NCBI GenBank assembly: GCA_963696325.1
Contig: CAVOJV010000052.1
Coordinates: 1-64,000 of the forward strand
Direction of reading: 5' to 3'
DNA: 64,000 bases
From: CAVOJV01 sp963696325
GTDB taxonomy: Bacteria; Pseudomonadota; Gammaproteobacteria; Competibacterales; Competibacteraceae
Made by a program: the position numbers and the translations under genes. Numbering within the stretch: position 1 is the first letter of the stretch; each line of letters starts with the position of its first letter. This document shows, one piece after another, positions 16,825 through 24,454 of the stretch. A model generated the notes under the pieces. That model ran no database searches. It was given only the letters and a program-made list of their open reading frames with translations, and had not been told where the DNA came from.

Positions 16825-17664
16825 ATGTGGTCATCGAGAATTGCGCGCCTTATCGCGCTGTTCGTCGTTAGCTTTTGTGTGGCGACTGGCTCGGTAGTCG
16901 CCGATGAGCGTTTCATCACTGTGGCCTCGACCACTTCCACCGAAAATTCCGGTTTGTTCGGCTATCTCCTGCCCCTGTTCAAGGCCAAGACAGGAATTGA
17001 AGTGCGCGTGGTCGCGCTGGGGACAGGCCAGGCTATCAAGGTGGCCGAGCAAGGCGACGCCGACGTGCTGTTCGTTCATCACCGGCCGTCGGAAGAAAAG
17101 TTCGTTGCTGGCGGCCAGGGTGTGAAGCGCTTTGAGGTTATGTATAACGATTTCGTCATCGCCGGTCCCAAGACTGACCCAGTCGGCATTCGGGGGAGCA
17201 AGGATCCCGTGGCGGCCATGAAAAAAGTGGCCGAAGCCAAGGCTCCGTTTGCGTCGCGTGCCGACGACAGCGGCACGCACAAGCTGGAACTGGATCTCTG
17301 GAAGACGGCAGGGGTTGACGTTAAGGCGGCCAGCGGCGGCTGGTATCGGGAGACGGGCTCGGGGATGGGCGCGACCTTGAATACGGCCAGCGGCCTTAAC
17401 GCGTATGTGCTGACCGACCGGGGAACGTGGATCGGCTTTAAGAACAAAGGCGACCTGGAGATATTGGTAGCAGGTGACCCGCGCCTGTTCAATCAGTATG
17501 GCGTGATCCTGGTGAATCCCACCAAGCACCCGGATGTGAAGGCTAAGGATGGGCAGGCGTTCATTGACTGGCTAATCTCCGACGAGGGACAAAAAGCAAT
17601 TGCCTCCTTCAAGGTTGAAGGACAGCAATTGTTCTTCCCAAATGCGAAGAAGACCGGTTCCTGA
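16825..17664 (+). CDS. tupA: tungstate-binding periplasmic protein TupA
   Basis: A 279-residue solute-binding protein of the TupA/molybdate-type family. The signal peptide ends at VVADERF, followed by the ligand-binding start ITVASTTSTENSGLFGYLLP. Further family blocks are DADVLFVHHRPSEEKF, FASRADDSGTHKLE and GMGATLNTASGLNAYVLTDR. It would deliver tungstate to a TupBC transporter, but no tupB or tupC is adjacent, so it is an orphan here. The start is the ATG at 16825, with AAGGGGG upstream. Confidence 0.9.
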   Translation: MWSSRIARLIALFVVSFCVATGSVVADERFITVASTTSTENSGLFGYLLPLFKAKTGIEVRVVALGTGQAIKVAEQGDADVLFVHHRPSEEKFVAGGQGVKRFEVMYNDFVIAGPKTDPVGIRGSKDPVAAMKKVAEAKAPFASRADDSGTHKLELDLWKTAGVDVKAASGGWYRETGSGMGATLNTASGLNAYVLTDRGTWIGFKNKGDLEILVAGDPRLFNQYGVILVNPTKHPDVKAKDGQAFIDWLISDEGQKAIASFKVEGQQLFFPNAKKTGS

Positions 17665-17706
17665 GGCTTGACGAAGACTGAACTTATCGTCGGTGATGAT
17701 TGACCG

Positions 17707-18290
17707 TTACGATGACAAGCCCATGGACGAGGTGGCACGGCCCGTGATCATTTCTTCGTAAAACGCCAGCAAAGCCTGGGCCGGCCCTTCCGCCGTCCAC
17801 TGGTGCGCATACTTCTGACCCTGTTCGCCCAGGCGTTGGCGTAGATCCGCGTCATCCAGGAGCCGCCTCACCTTGCTGGCAAAGTCCACCGCATTTTCTT
17901 CGGCGACCAGGGCCCCCTGGCCGCCCAGCAGAATATCGCGGGGGCCATGATGGCGGTGGAAACCACCGGCACGCCCAGGCTCATGGCTTCCAGCAGCACC
18001 AGTCCCTGGGTCTCGGTGCGGGAAGCGAACACGCAGGCGCCACCGGCCCGGTAGCAATCCGCCAGGGCACCCTGGCGCGACAGATGGCCGACGAACAACA
18101 CATTATTGGCAACGCCCAGACTCCGACCCAGGCGGCGCAGATGCCGTTCGGCCGGCCCTTCGCCGGCGATAATCAGGAGGATATCTGGATGGCTGCGCTT
18201 GAGTTCCCGCACCACCCGCAGCAGGAAGTCGATGTTCTTCTCGAAGGCCACCCGGCCTACAAAGACCACTCGCCGACCTGCTCGCAGAAC
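17707..18290 (-). pseudogene. GT4 glycosyltransferase, C-terminal half, frameshifted
   Basis: The minus strand reads VVFVGRVAFEKNIDFLLRVV, ILLIIAGEGPAERHL and VFASRTETQGLVLLEAMSLG, the nucleotide-sugar-binding domain of family 4 glycosyltransferases with its EX7E-type region. A one-base shift near 17940 moves the frame to PRDILLGGQGALVAEENAV and the C-terminus. The N-terminal acceptor domain is absent here; a matching N-terminal piece lies 4 kb away at 22338-22540 on the same strand. Confidence 0.8.
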
Positions 18291-18402
18291 TCACAGCCGC
18301 CGGAAGCGACCGCCAGTCAATCGCTCGCTTGGCCGGCCTTTCAGTGCTATATTGTAAATTAATGGTTTTACTATCATATGCTTAAAGAATCAGGACTTTG
18401 TT

Positions 18403-18699
18403 ATGGCCACCTTGCAACAAGTACGTAAGGCGCTTGACGCCATGAATCCCGCTATGGTCGAGGATGTGCGGTTAACTACCGAAGAAGACGGTCTGTCCAT
18501 CTCGATTCGATGGCGCCGTCCGGCGGAGCCGCTGCCAGCCATACCGGGCACGGTTTGCCGTAGCGCCGAAGAACGCCGGCGACTCATCAGTGAGGGAGAA
18601 CAGCAGTTCGCTGGCCGGGGTGATGAAGACTCGGAAGCCTGGATCGAGGATATCCGCGCATCTCGTTCCTTCACCAAGCCGAAGACCTATGAGTTTTAA
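18403..18699 (+). CDS. putative antitoxin of a PIN-type pair
   Basis: A 98-residue protein with a short acidic/hydrophobic N-terminal half (VRLTTEEDGLSISIRW) and a charged C-terminus. I do not recognise a DNA-binding fold with certainty. The reason for calling it an antitoxin is position: a PIN-domain gene begins 13 bases downstream on the same strand, and size and charge are usual for such partners. A CAGGA lies 7 bases before the ATG. Confidence 0.5.
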   Translation: MATLQQVRKALDAMNPAMVEDVRLTTEEDGLSISIRWRRPAEPLPAIPGTVCRSAEERRRLISEGEQQFAGRGDEDSEAWIEDIRASRSFTKPKTYEF

Positions 18700-18712
18700 G
18701 GGTTGACGGCAG

Positions 18713-19162
18713 ATGCCCTAATTACTGGACACCAATCACTGCATCTATTTTTTGAACGGTCTGGAAAAAGCGCTGGAGAAGCGCTAGATGCGGGAACAGC
18801 AGGTACTCACCCAAGTGCTGGCCTGCACAGACGCCATGATCTATTTTTCCGAAGCCACCCTGGGGGAGCTTTATTACGGCGTGGCCCGCTCCAAGCGGCA
18901 GGCAGAGAATCTTGAAAAGATTGCTTTTCTGAAGCGGATTTTTGCCGCCTTGCCGGTTGATGAACGAGTCTGGCGGCTGTTTGGGGAGACCCTCGCTCTC
19001 CTGAAAGAATGGGGTACACCGATTAGCGAGCGGGATTTGCTCATCGCTTGTACCGCCAAGGCGTATCAATGTCATTTGGTGACCAACGATGCTGACTTCT
19101 CTATCCTGCCGGAGGGTTTTATTCAGTGTTTCGATTGGACGCTGCCGATTGTCAGCAGGTGA
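18713..19162 (+). pseudogene. PIN-domain toxin with two in-frame stops
   Basis: Reading from ATG 18713, the third codon is TAA, then LLDTNHCIYFLNGLEKALEK follows and a TAG interrupts at 18785. The rest (residues TLGELYYGVARSKR, ISERDLLIACTAKA, VTNDADFSILPE) is a good VapC-type PIN domain with its later acidic residues. The first catalytic Asp (LLDTN) lies between the two stops, so a protein restarted at ATG 18788 would lack it and be inactive. Confidence 0.75.
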
Positions 19163-19206
19163 GATCGTATTCCGGCTATCCGTTCAGTAGCATCTGGAAA
19201 TCTATC

Positions 19207-19549
19207 ATGCCCACTCATTTCGACCTCATCATCACCGCCGACGCCCCAAGTCACACCGCCGAGTTCAGCCTGCTTGACGCCCACGGCTCGCAACTCGCCT
19301 ATCGCCACACCGATTTCAAAACCATCCCCGTCAGCCGTCAACAGTGTCTATTCGACCTGCGGAATTACCTTCGCCTCTACGGGGAGGAAGCTAAAGAAAC
19401 GGCGGCGGTCGCCGGAGATCGGCGTCTGCATCGCCGAGGATGTGCTCGGTCGGGACATTTTCACAAGGCTCTGGGAATCCGAAAGCCAGCGCACGCTGCG
19501 TATCCAGTTGCCGGGCGCCGCCGAGGCGGAAAACCATCTCGCCGCCGCC
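19207..19549 (+). pseudogene. CHAT-domain protein, N-terminal fragment
   Basis: The start MPTHFDLIITADAP, then QLAYRHTDFKTIPVSRQQCL and LRNYLRLYGEEAK, belong to the N-terminal region of a class of CHAT-domain (caspase-like) proteins. One extra base near 19412 shifts the frame to EIGVCIAEDVLGRDIF and LRIQLPGAAEAENHLAAA. At that point the sequence changes into rfbA. The protease domain is missing. Confidence 0.6.
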
Positions 19550-20020
19550 CGCGAACGGGGTGCGACGGTGTTCGGCTACTACGCCCGCGATCCGGAGCGC
19601 TACGGCGTGGTCAGCTTCGACGTCAGCGGCCGGGCGATGGATATTGAAGAGAAGCCGAAACAGCCCAAGTCCAACTACGCGGTGACCGGGCTGTACTTCT
19701 ACGACAATGACGTGGTCAACGTCGCCAAGACCATCCGTCCCTCGCCGCGCGGCGAGCTGGAAATCACCGATGTCAACAAGGGTTATCTGAAGCGCGGCGA
19801 ACTCAACGTCGAACTGCTGGGGCGCGGCTACGCTTGGCTGGACACCGGCATCCATGAATCGCTGTTGGCGGCGGCGAACTTCATGCAAGTGGTGGAACAG
19901 CGCCAAGGCCTGAAAATTGCCTGCCCGGAGGAAGTGGCCTGCCGCATGGGGTTCATCGACGGCGCGCAATTGACGCGCCTGGCCGGGCCGCTCGACGCAG
20001 CCAGCGCCGCCGTGAACTGA
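19550..20020 (+). pseudogene. rfbA: glucose-1-phosphate thymidylyltransferase, C-terminal part
   Basis: From RERGATVFGYYARDPERYGV the frame is clearly RmlA/RfbA: IEEKPKQPKSNYAVTGLYFY, LEITDVNKGYLKRGEL, GRGYAWLDTGIHESLLAAAN. The first ~120 residues with the nucleotide-binding GxGTRL motif are replaced by the CHAT fragment. The end deviates after LTRLAGPL, where a family protein would continue KSGYG; that missing tail appears at 21620-21715. The enzyme would make dTDP-glucose for dTDP-rhamnose but cannot be active here. Confidence 0.85.
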
Positions 20021-20039
20021 ATATTATGAGCAAACAATA

Positions 20040-21632
20040 ATGCATCTTCCGGGTCATTTGAGATCAACCGCCACTCAAAAAACATATATTTTATTATTTA
20101 TCTTGGTTGTTCTTACGACGTTTTGGAGATGTATATTTTTACCATTTATCTCAGATGACTGGGGTTGGTTGGAAGCGTTCTATCAGCATGAATCTTTTTC
20201 TCTAATTTTTTATTTTTTTAATCCAAAAATAAATTTTTTTTATCGCCCAGTTGCTCAAACTTATTTTTTTTTAATGTATAAAATATTTGGCGACAATCCG
20301 TTACCATTTCATATTCTCGCGCTGCTGATTCATATGTTCAATTCGTTGTTCGTTGCAGCCATTTTCAGCTATCTCACGAAAGATCGTCTAATCGGTACAT
20401 TAACGGGCCTCATCTATGCAGTAGCAAGCATCCACCTGGATACTCTTTTATGGGCTGTAGGTATATATGATCTCGGAGCAGCTTTTTTCTTTTTTATGTC
20501 AATTTGGCTATTTATTCAAGAGCGCCACTGGTCATCGGTAGCCTCTTTCTTAATGGCGACTCTTTTTAAAGAGTCTATCGTGATCCTGCCGTTAATTTTA
20601 GCTGGTCTTACTTTTTTTCGTAATCAAAAGATATTGCTTTATGATTTGAGGACTGTTCTGAAAATCCTTCCTTACATGGCGATTTCGGTTCTGGTTTTTG
20701 GCATTAAAATTTTGGCTGACTTATTCTCGACGACACTCCCTTCATCTCATCCCTATGCATTTAGGTTGCTAGGGGTGCATGTTGGTTTTAACCTTTACAG
20801 CTACTTAACCTGGATGTCGCAGTCTTTTATTCCCTTTGATAATGAGCTTCCTATTTTTGGCTTCTTCATTATAATATTAATGGCAGTCAAATTTAAAATA
20901 GCTCAGAAGTGGGAAAAAAGATCCGATTCTTTCTTGGTTCCCTTGTTAATTTCTTGGGTTTTTAGTTGTCTCCTACCTATTTTATTCCTACCAAATCATA
21001 CCTACGGGTATTATGCAATCTATGCATTGCCCGCCCTCATCTGTGGAATCTTGATTATCTTAAGAGGTATATTGATTTCCTTTAATATTAACCCATTAAA
21101 AATCAGGAAAGTTCTTTCTTTTTTTGGAATATTTGTAATTTGTTTTTCAATTATTCAGAACAATCTGGTTCTCGGACAAGGCTTGAGGTACAAGACATTT
21201 CTCGATGAAACCAGTATCTTGGTTAGGCGCGCAGCTTATGTCGATATAACTCGATCTTTTTTGCTTCACTATCTGCCAGTTTGTCCTGATAATGCTGCGT
21301 TGGTGTTCGATGACGTGGATATTGAAGCATTTAATAAGGATTCGGGGCCACGGGTGTGGTACAGAAACAATACCCTACATGTATACGAGCTTCGTAACCT
21401 TAGATATGGTTCGAGCGGGTGGTATATTGAGAACACAATGGAGAATCAGGCTGAGGGTTATGCTGGACCTAGCCAAAAAAGAATCTATGTCGATCCTGCT
21501 AAACTATATGTTTTTCGCTTGACGGAAAATGAAATGCATCTGATTCCTCATGAAGTGTTAAAAGTTATCGCGGCTTCCACTTCCGATATCGCTCCTGAAA
21601 TTGTTGGTCAGGGCGACCAATCGACGCGCTAG
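20040..21632 (+). CDS. low-GC polytopic membrane protein, GT-C glycosyltransferase-like
   Basis: A 530-residue protein with about ten to twelve hydrophobic segments between residues 15 and 380 and a soluble C-terminal domain. An acidic pair in the first periplasmic loop (FLPFISDDWGWLEAF) and the layout fit GT-C enzymes that transfer sugars from lipid carriers in the periplasm. It is much richer in A and T than its neighbours, with long T runs in the membrane segments, which points to recent transfer. It sits between two parts of rfbA. The substrate is unknown; the call rests on topology and one motif. Confidence 0.6.
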   Translation: MHLPGHLRSTATQKTYILLFILVVLTTFWRCIFLPFISDDWGWLEAFYQHESFSLIFYFFNPKINFFYRPVAQTYFFLMYKIFGDNPLPFHILALLIHMFNSLFVAAIFSYLTKDRLIGTLTGLIYAVASIHLDTLLWAVGIYDLGAAFFFFMSIWLFIQERHWSSVASFLMATLFKESIVILPLILAGLTFFRNQKILLYDLRTVLKILPYMAISVLVFGIKILADLFSTTLPSSHPYAFRLLGVHVGFNLYSYLTWMSQSFIPFDNELPIFGFFIIILMAVKFKIAQKWEKRSDSFLVPLLISWVFSCLLPILFLPNHTYGYYAIYALPALICGILIILRGILISFNINPLKIRKVLSFFGIFVICFSIIQNNLVLGQGLRYKTFLDETSILVRRAAYVDITRSFLLHYLPVCPDNAALVFDDVDIEAFNKDSGPRVWYRNNTLHVYELRNLRYGSSGWYIENTMENQAEGYAGPSQKRIYVDPAKLYVFRLTENEMHLIPHEVLKVIAASTSDIAPEIVGQGDQSTR

Positions 21633-21715
21633 GCCAGCCCAGGCCGCTGGCCAAGAGCGGTTATGGGCGCTATCTGCTGGAACTGCTGGAGTGGAGGGGT
21701 GTACTGCGAACGTGA
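21620..21715 (+). pseudogene. rfbA: displaced rfbA C-terminal tail
   Basis: A frame overlapping the end of the low-GC gene reads ALGQPRPLAKSGYGRYLLEL, then LEWRGVLRT and a stop, the normal end of RfbA. The stop overlaps the GTG start of rfbC (GTGA at 21712), as in intact rfbAC operons. Together with 19550-20020 this suggests the low-GC gene landed near the 3' end of rfbA. Confidence 0.6.
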
Positions 21716-21890
21716 TCGCGACGGATTTGCCCGGCGTGCTGCGGCTGGGGCCGAAGGTGTTCGGCGATCCGCGCGGCTTTTTCATGGAAACCTGGCAGGC
21801 GGCGCGTTATAGCGAGGCGGGAATGCCGGAGCGCTTTGTCCAGGACAACCATTCCCGCTCCCGGCGCGGCGTGCTGCGCGGCCTGCATAA
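21712..21890 (+). pseudogene. rfbC: dTDP-4-dehydrorhamnose 3,5-epimerase, N-terminal fragment
   Basis: From GTG 21712: VIATDLPGVLRLGPKVFGDP, RGFFMETWQAARY, PERFVQDNHSRSRRGVLRGL followed by H. These are the first ~60 residues of RfbC, ending at the catalytic His region (NHSRSxxGVLRGLH). The next bases belong to a DUF2092-like fragment, so the epimerase is lost. Confidence 0.85.
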
Positions 21891-21893
21891 CAA

Positions 21894-22140
21894 CTGGTTC
21901 AACTGCCGTTCACCTTTCGCACGCGCAGTTCGACCGAGAGCCCGGGCGGCACCGGCCAGTTCCTGACCTTCTTCGCCGAGGCCAAGGTCGCGGTGATGCG
22001 TCCGAACCGGCTGAGTGCTCAGATCGGTGGTGACGCCCGCCGTTCGATTTCTATTTCGATGGCGCCAAGATCACCGCCTACGAGCCGACTCGCAAGCTCT
22101 TTGCGGTGGAGGATGTGCCCAAGACACCATTCAAGTTTTA
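21894..22140 (+). pseudogene. DUF2092-family protein fragment, frameshifted
   Basis: The frame reads FTFRTRSSTESPGGTGQFLT, then FFAEAKVAVMRPNRLSAQIG and, after a one-base shift near 22037, PPFDFYFDGAKITAYEPTRK and FAVEDVPKT. This resembles the start of predicted periplasmic DUF2092 proteins. The fragment has neither a signal peptide nor a C-terminus. Confidence 0.5.
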
Positions 22141-22149
22141 ACCGGACAT

Positions 22150-22337
22150 CAGGGATGCGTCCCCGCCCTCTACCGCTCGCGCCGTCCCGCCGACACCGCA
22201 CTTTACCGGGCGGTGCAAAACCAACTGGAGACCTTCCTCGCGCTCTGCCGCGACGATTGGGAAGAAGAGAGCGTCTCGCCCAGGCCGAACGGGAGCTGCG
22301 GCGGTTTCTGGAGTGCGGCCTCCTCGCCTATGGGAAC
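22150..22337 (+). pseudogene. IS91-family transposase, N-terminal fragment
   Basis: YRSRRPADTALYRAVQNQLE and TFLALCRDDWEEE, then in another frame AERELRRFLECGLLAYG, match the N-terminal zinc-binding region of IS91/IS801 rolling-circle transposases. The catalytic tyrosine domain is missing. The fragment abuts the GT4 N-terminal piece. Confidence 0.65.
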
Positions 22338-22540
22338 GTAGTGATACAGGTATTCCTCGAAAAAGCTGTGGTAGGACTCCACACGGGGGATGTTCAGCCG
22401 CCGGGACAGCCGCACCCCCACATGTAAGGTGACCTGATGGCCCAGGCGCTCCAGTTGGCGCCGAAAGGTCTGGATGGAGGTGGAGACGCCATTAACGCGG
22501 GGGAAATATACATCCGATATCATCAATCCGATATCATCAA
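22338..22540 (-). pseudogene. GT4 glycosyltransferase, N-terminal half with internal deletion
   Basis: The minus strand reads MISDVYFPRVNGVSTSIQTF, RRQLERLGHQVTLHVG and then at once VRLSRRLNIPRVESYHSFFE and EYLYHYVP. GT4 enzymes have some 60 or more residues between these blocks, so an internal deletion is evident. The piece ends at the IS91 fragment. Its expected continuation (VGRVAFEKN) is found at 17707-18290, same strand. Confidence 0.75.
22513..22540. repeat. tandem 14-bp duplication at the GT4 start
   Basis: TCCGATATCATCAA is present twice without spacer (22513-22526 and 22527-22540). It duplicates the start-codon region of the GT4 gene and gives two potential in-frame initiation regions. 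Confidence 0.8.
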
Positions 22541-22651
22541 TATGTTCATAATCGCCCTGGTGATAGGAATGACAAACAGGTTCTATCACTATGGCGGGGA
22601 AATATTGCAGGTGTTGCAGCGTGTTTGTCGCAGGGAAGCCGCTGCTTTCGC

Positions 22652-23614
22652 CTATCCCAAGGCTCCTGCGCAACTGCTACCCTGACCGGCGGTGCAGCCG
22701 TAACAGTGATCCGCCACCCTGATGGGATTGCCGGTCAGATCCACGCCCAGCAGATCCTTGAGGTGAGTGCGCGGGCGGCCCGCCACCCGTAGCGGCATGC
22801 CCAGCATCTGGTTGAAGTCGCAGTCATAGACATAACCCTCCCAGCTCACGCTGAGCAGATTGCGGCACATCACGGTTGCCAGGTTGTCGTCCCGGTGGGC
22901 GCTCCTGAGGAGGGCCAGGTAATCATGGAACTGGCCTTTGGAGATGAGCATGCTGCCAAACCGCTGGATGGGCATGTTGGTGAGGGTGAACAGCCGGTTC
23001 AGTTCGATGCCGTAATGGTTCCACAAATGGGCCTTGTAGTCCGCCTCCAGGGCGGCTTGCGGCGGTGGCAACTGGGGACCTTGGGGATTGTAGACGAGGG
23101 TTAGGACGAGGCCGGAGCCCTCCCGACCATAACCCAGGGCGTTGAGACGTTGGAGCCCGCGGATACTGGCGGCGAAGACCCCATTACCGCGCTGGGCGTC
23201 GACGTTTTCTTCCAGATAACAGGGCAGGGAAGCCACTATCTCGACCCGCCGCCCGGCGAGGAATTCCGCCAGATCCTGCTGACCCGGCTGTTCGAGAATG
23301 GTGAGATTGCAGCGGTCCATCACCTGGACCCCCAGGCCGCTGGCCGTTTCCACGAGGTGACGGAAACGGGGATGCAGTTCTGGAGCGCCGCCGGTGATGT
23401 CCAGAGTTTTGATCCCGGCGACACGCACGCAGTCGATGACCTGCTCCAGCGTCTCCCGGCTCATCATCTCCGTGCGGTTGGGACCGGCATTGACATGGCA
23501 ATGCAGGCAGCTTTGGTTACAACGGTAGCCCAGGTTGACCTGGAGGATTTCCAGGGACTTGCGGCGCAGGGGCGGGAAATCGCTCTGTTGCAGCAAGGGA
23601 AGGGTAGCGTGCAT
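22652..23614 (-). CDS. arsS: ArsS-type radical SAM protein
   Basis: A 320-residue radical SAM enzyme with the cluster motif C32xxxC36xxC39 (YRCNQSCLHCH), the GGAPELHP loop after strand 2 and a DUF3641 C-terminus with ten or so further Cys including CDFNQMLG and HCYGCTAGQGSSC. ArsS is linked to arsenosugar formation with ArsM in other bacteria, but no arsM is nearby, so the substrate is uncertain. The gene is full length and monocistronic. Confidence 0.88.
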   Translation of the reverse strand: MHATLPLLQQSDFPPLRRKSLEILQVNLGYRCNQSCLHCHVNAGPNRTEMMSRETLEQVIDCVRVAGIKTLDITGGAPELHPRFRHLVETASGLGVQVMDRCNLTILEQPGQQDLAEFLAGRRVEIVASLPCYLEENVDAQRGNGVFAASIRGLQRLNALGYGREGSGLVLTLVYNPQGPQLPPPQAALEADYKAHLWNHYGIELNRLFTLTNMPIQRFGSMLISKGQFHDYLALLRSAHRDDNLATVMCRNLLSVSWEGYVYDCDFNQMLGMPLRVAGRPRTHLKDLLGVDLTGNPIRVADHCYGCTAGQGSSCAGALG

Positions 23615-23743
23615 AGTAAGGTCCTGTCATCGTTAAAATGAATTAACCGCCAGCGAGAGCCTATGGTTGGCATAATACCGATAACCTACGTGTGACCAAT
23701 ACAATCAGATGCGGTTCGCATTCCCTGGTTAGCCGTCATTGCG

Positions 23744-24409
23744 ATGCAACTAAAACTCGACCACCCCTGGAACCTTACTCCTGCCGAGGCCATCGCCCTG
23801 CAACGGGCATTGCGCGGGCGGATCATGACCGAAGACCGTCTCGGTTCCGTTCAGCGGGTGGCCGGTGTCGATGTGGGCTTCGAGGACCAGGGCGCCGTCA
23901 CGCGGGCGGCGGTGGCGGTGCTGAGCTATCCGCAACTCGCCTTGCTGGAAACGGCTGTCGCCCGGCGTCCGACCCGCTTCCCCTACCTACCGGGACTGCT
24001 GTCGTTTCGGGAAATCCCCGCCGTCCTGGATGCCTTGGAAAAGCTTGCCACATTACCCGATTTGCTGCTCTGCGACGGCCAGGGCATCGCCCATCCGCGG
24101 CGCCTGGGGATAGCCACGCATCTGGGCTTGCTCATGGACATTCCCACCATCGGCGTGGCCAAGACCCGGCTGTGGGGAACCCATGGCAAGGTACCGGAGG
24201 AACGCGGCAGTTGGACGCCGCTGTGGGATAAAGACGAAATGATCGGCGCGGTGTTGCGCACACGGGTTGGGGTAAAACCCTTGTTCATCTCACCAGGACA
24301 TCGCGTCAGCCTGGCGACGGCTATCGACGTTGTGCTGGGCTGCACCACCCGCTACCGCCTGCCGGAGACCACCCGCCACGCTCACCGATTGGCTTCCGGG
24401 CCGGCCTGA
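23744..24409 (+). CDS. nfi: endonuclease V (deoxyinosine 3' endonuclease)
   Basis: A 221-residue DNA repair nuclease that nicks near deoxyinosine. The active-site Asp43 is in VAGVDVGF, the wedge/binding segment is FPYLPGLLSFREIP and the second acidic block is LLLCDGQGIAHPRRLGIATH. The block GVAKTRLWG completes the Nfi signature. Length matches the family. It is convergent with the ChaN-like gene. Confidence 0.93.
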   Translation: MQLKLDHPWNLTPAEAIALQRALRGRIMTEDRLGSVQRVAGVDVGFEDQGAVTRAAVAVLSYPQLALLETAVARRPTRFPYLPGLLSFREIPAVLDALEKLATLPDLLLCDGQGIAHPRRLGIATHLGLLMDIPTIGVAKTRLWGTHGKVPEERGSWTPLWDKDEMIGAVLRTRVGVKPLFISPGHRVSLATAIDVVLGCTTRYRLPETTRHAHRLASGPA

Positions 24410-24454
24410 GCGCAAGCCGGAGCCGCTGGATCGGTCCGGCGCATTACGCCCAAA

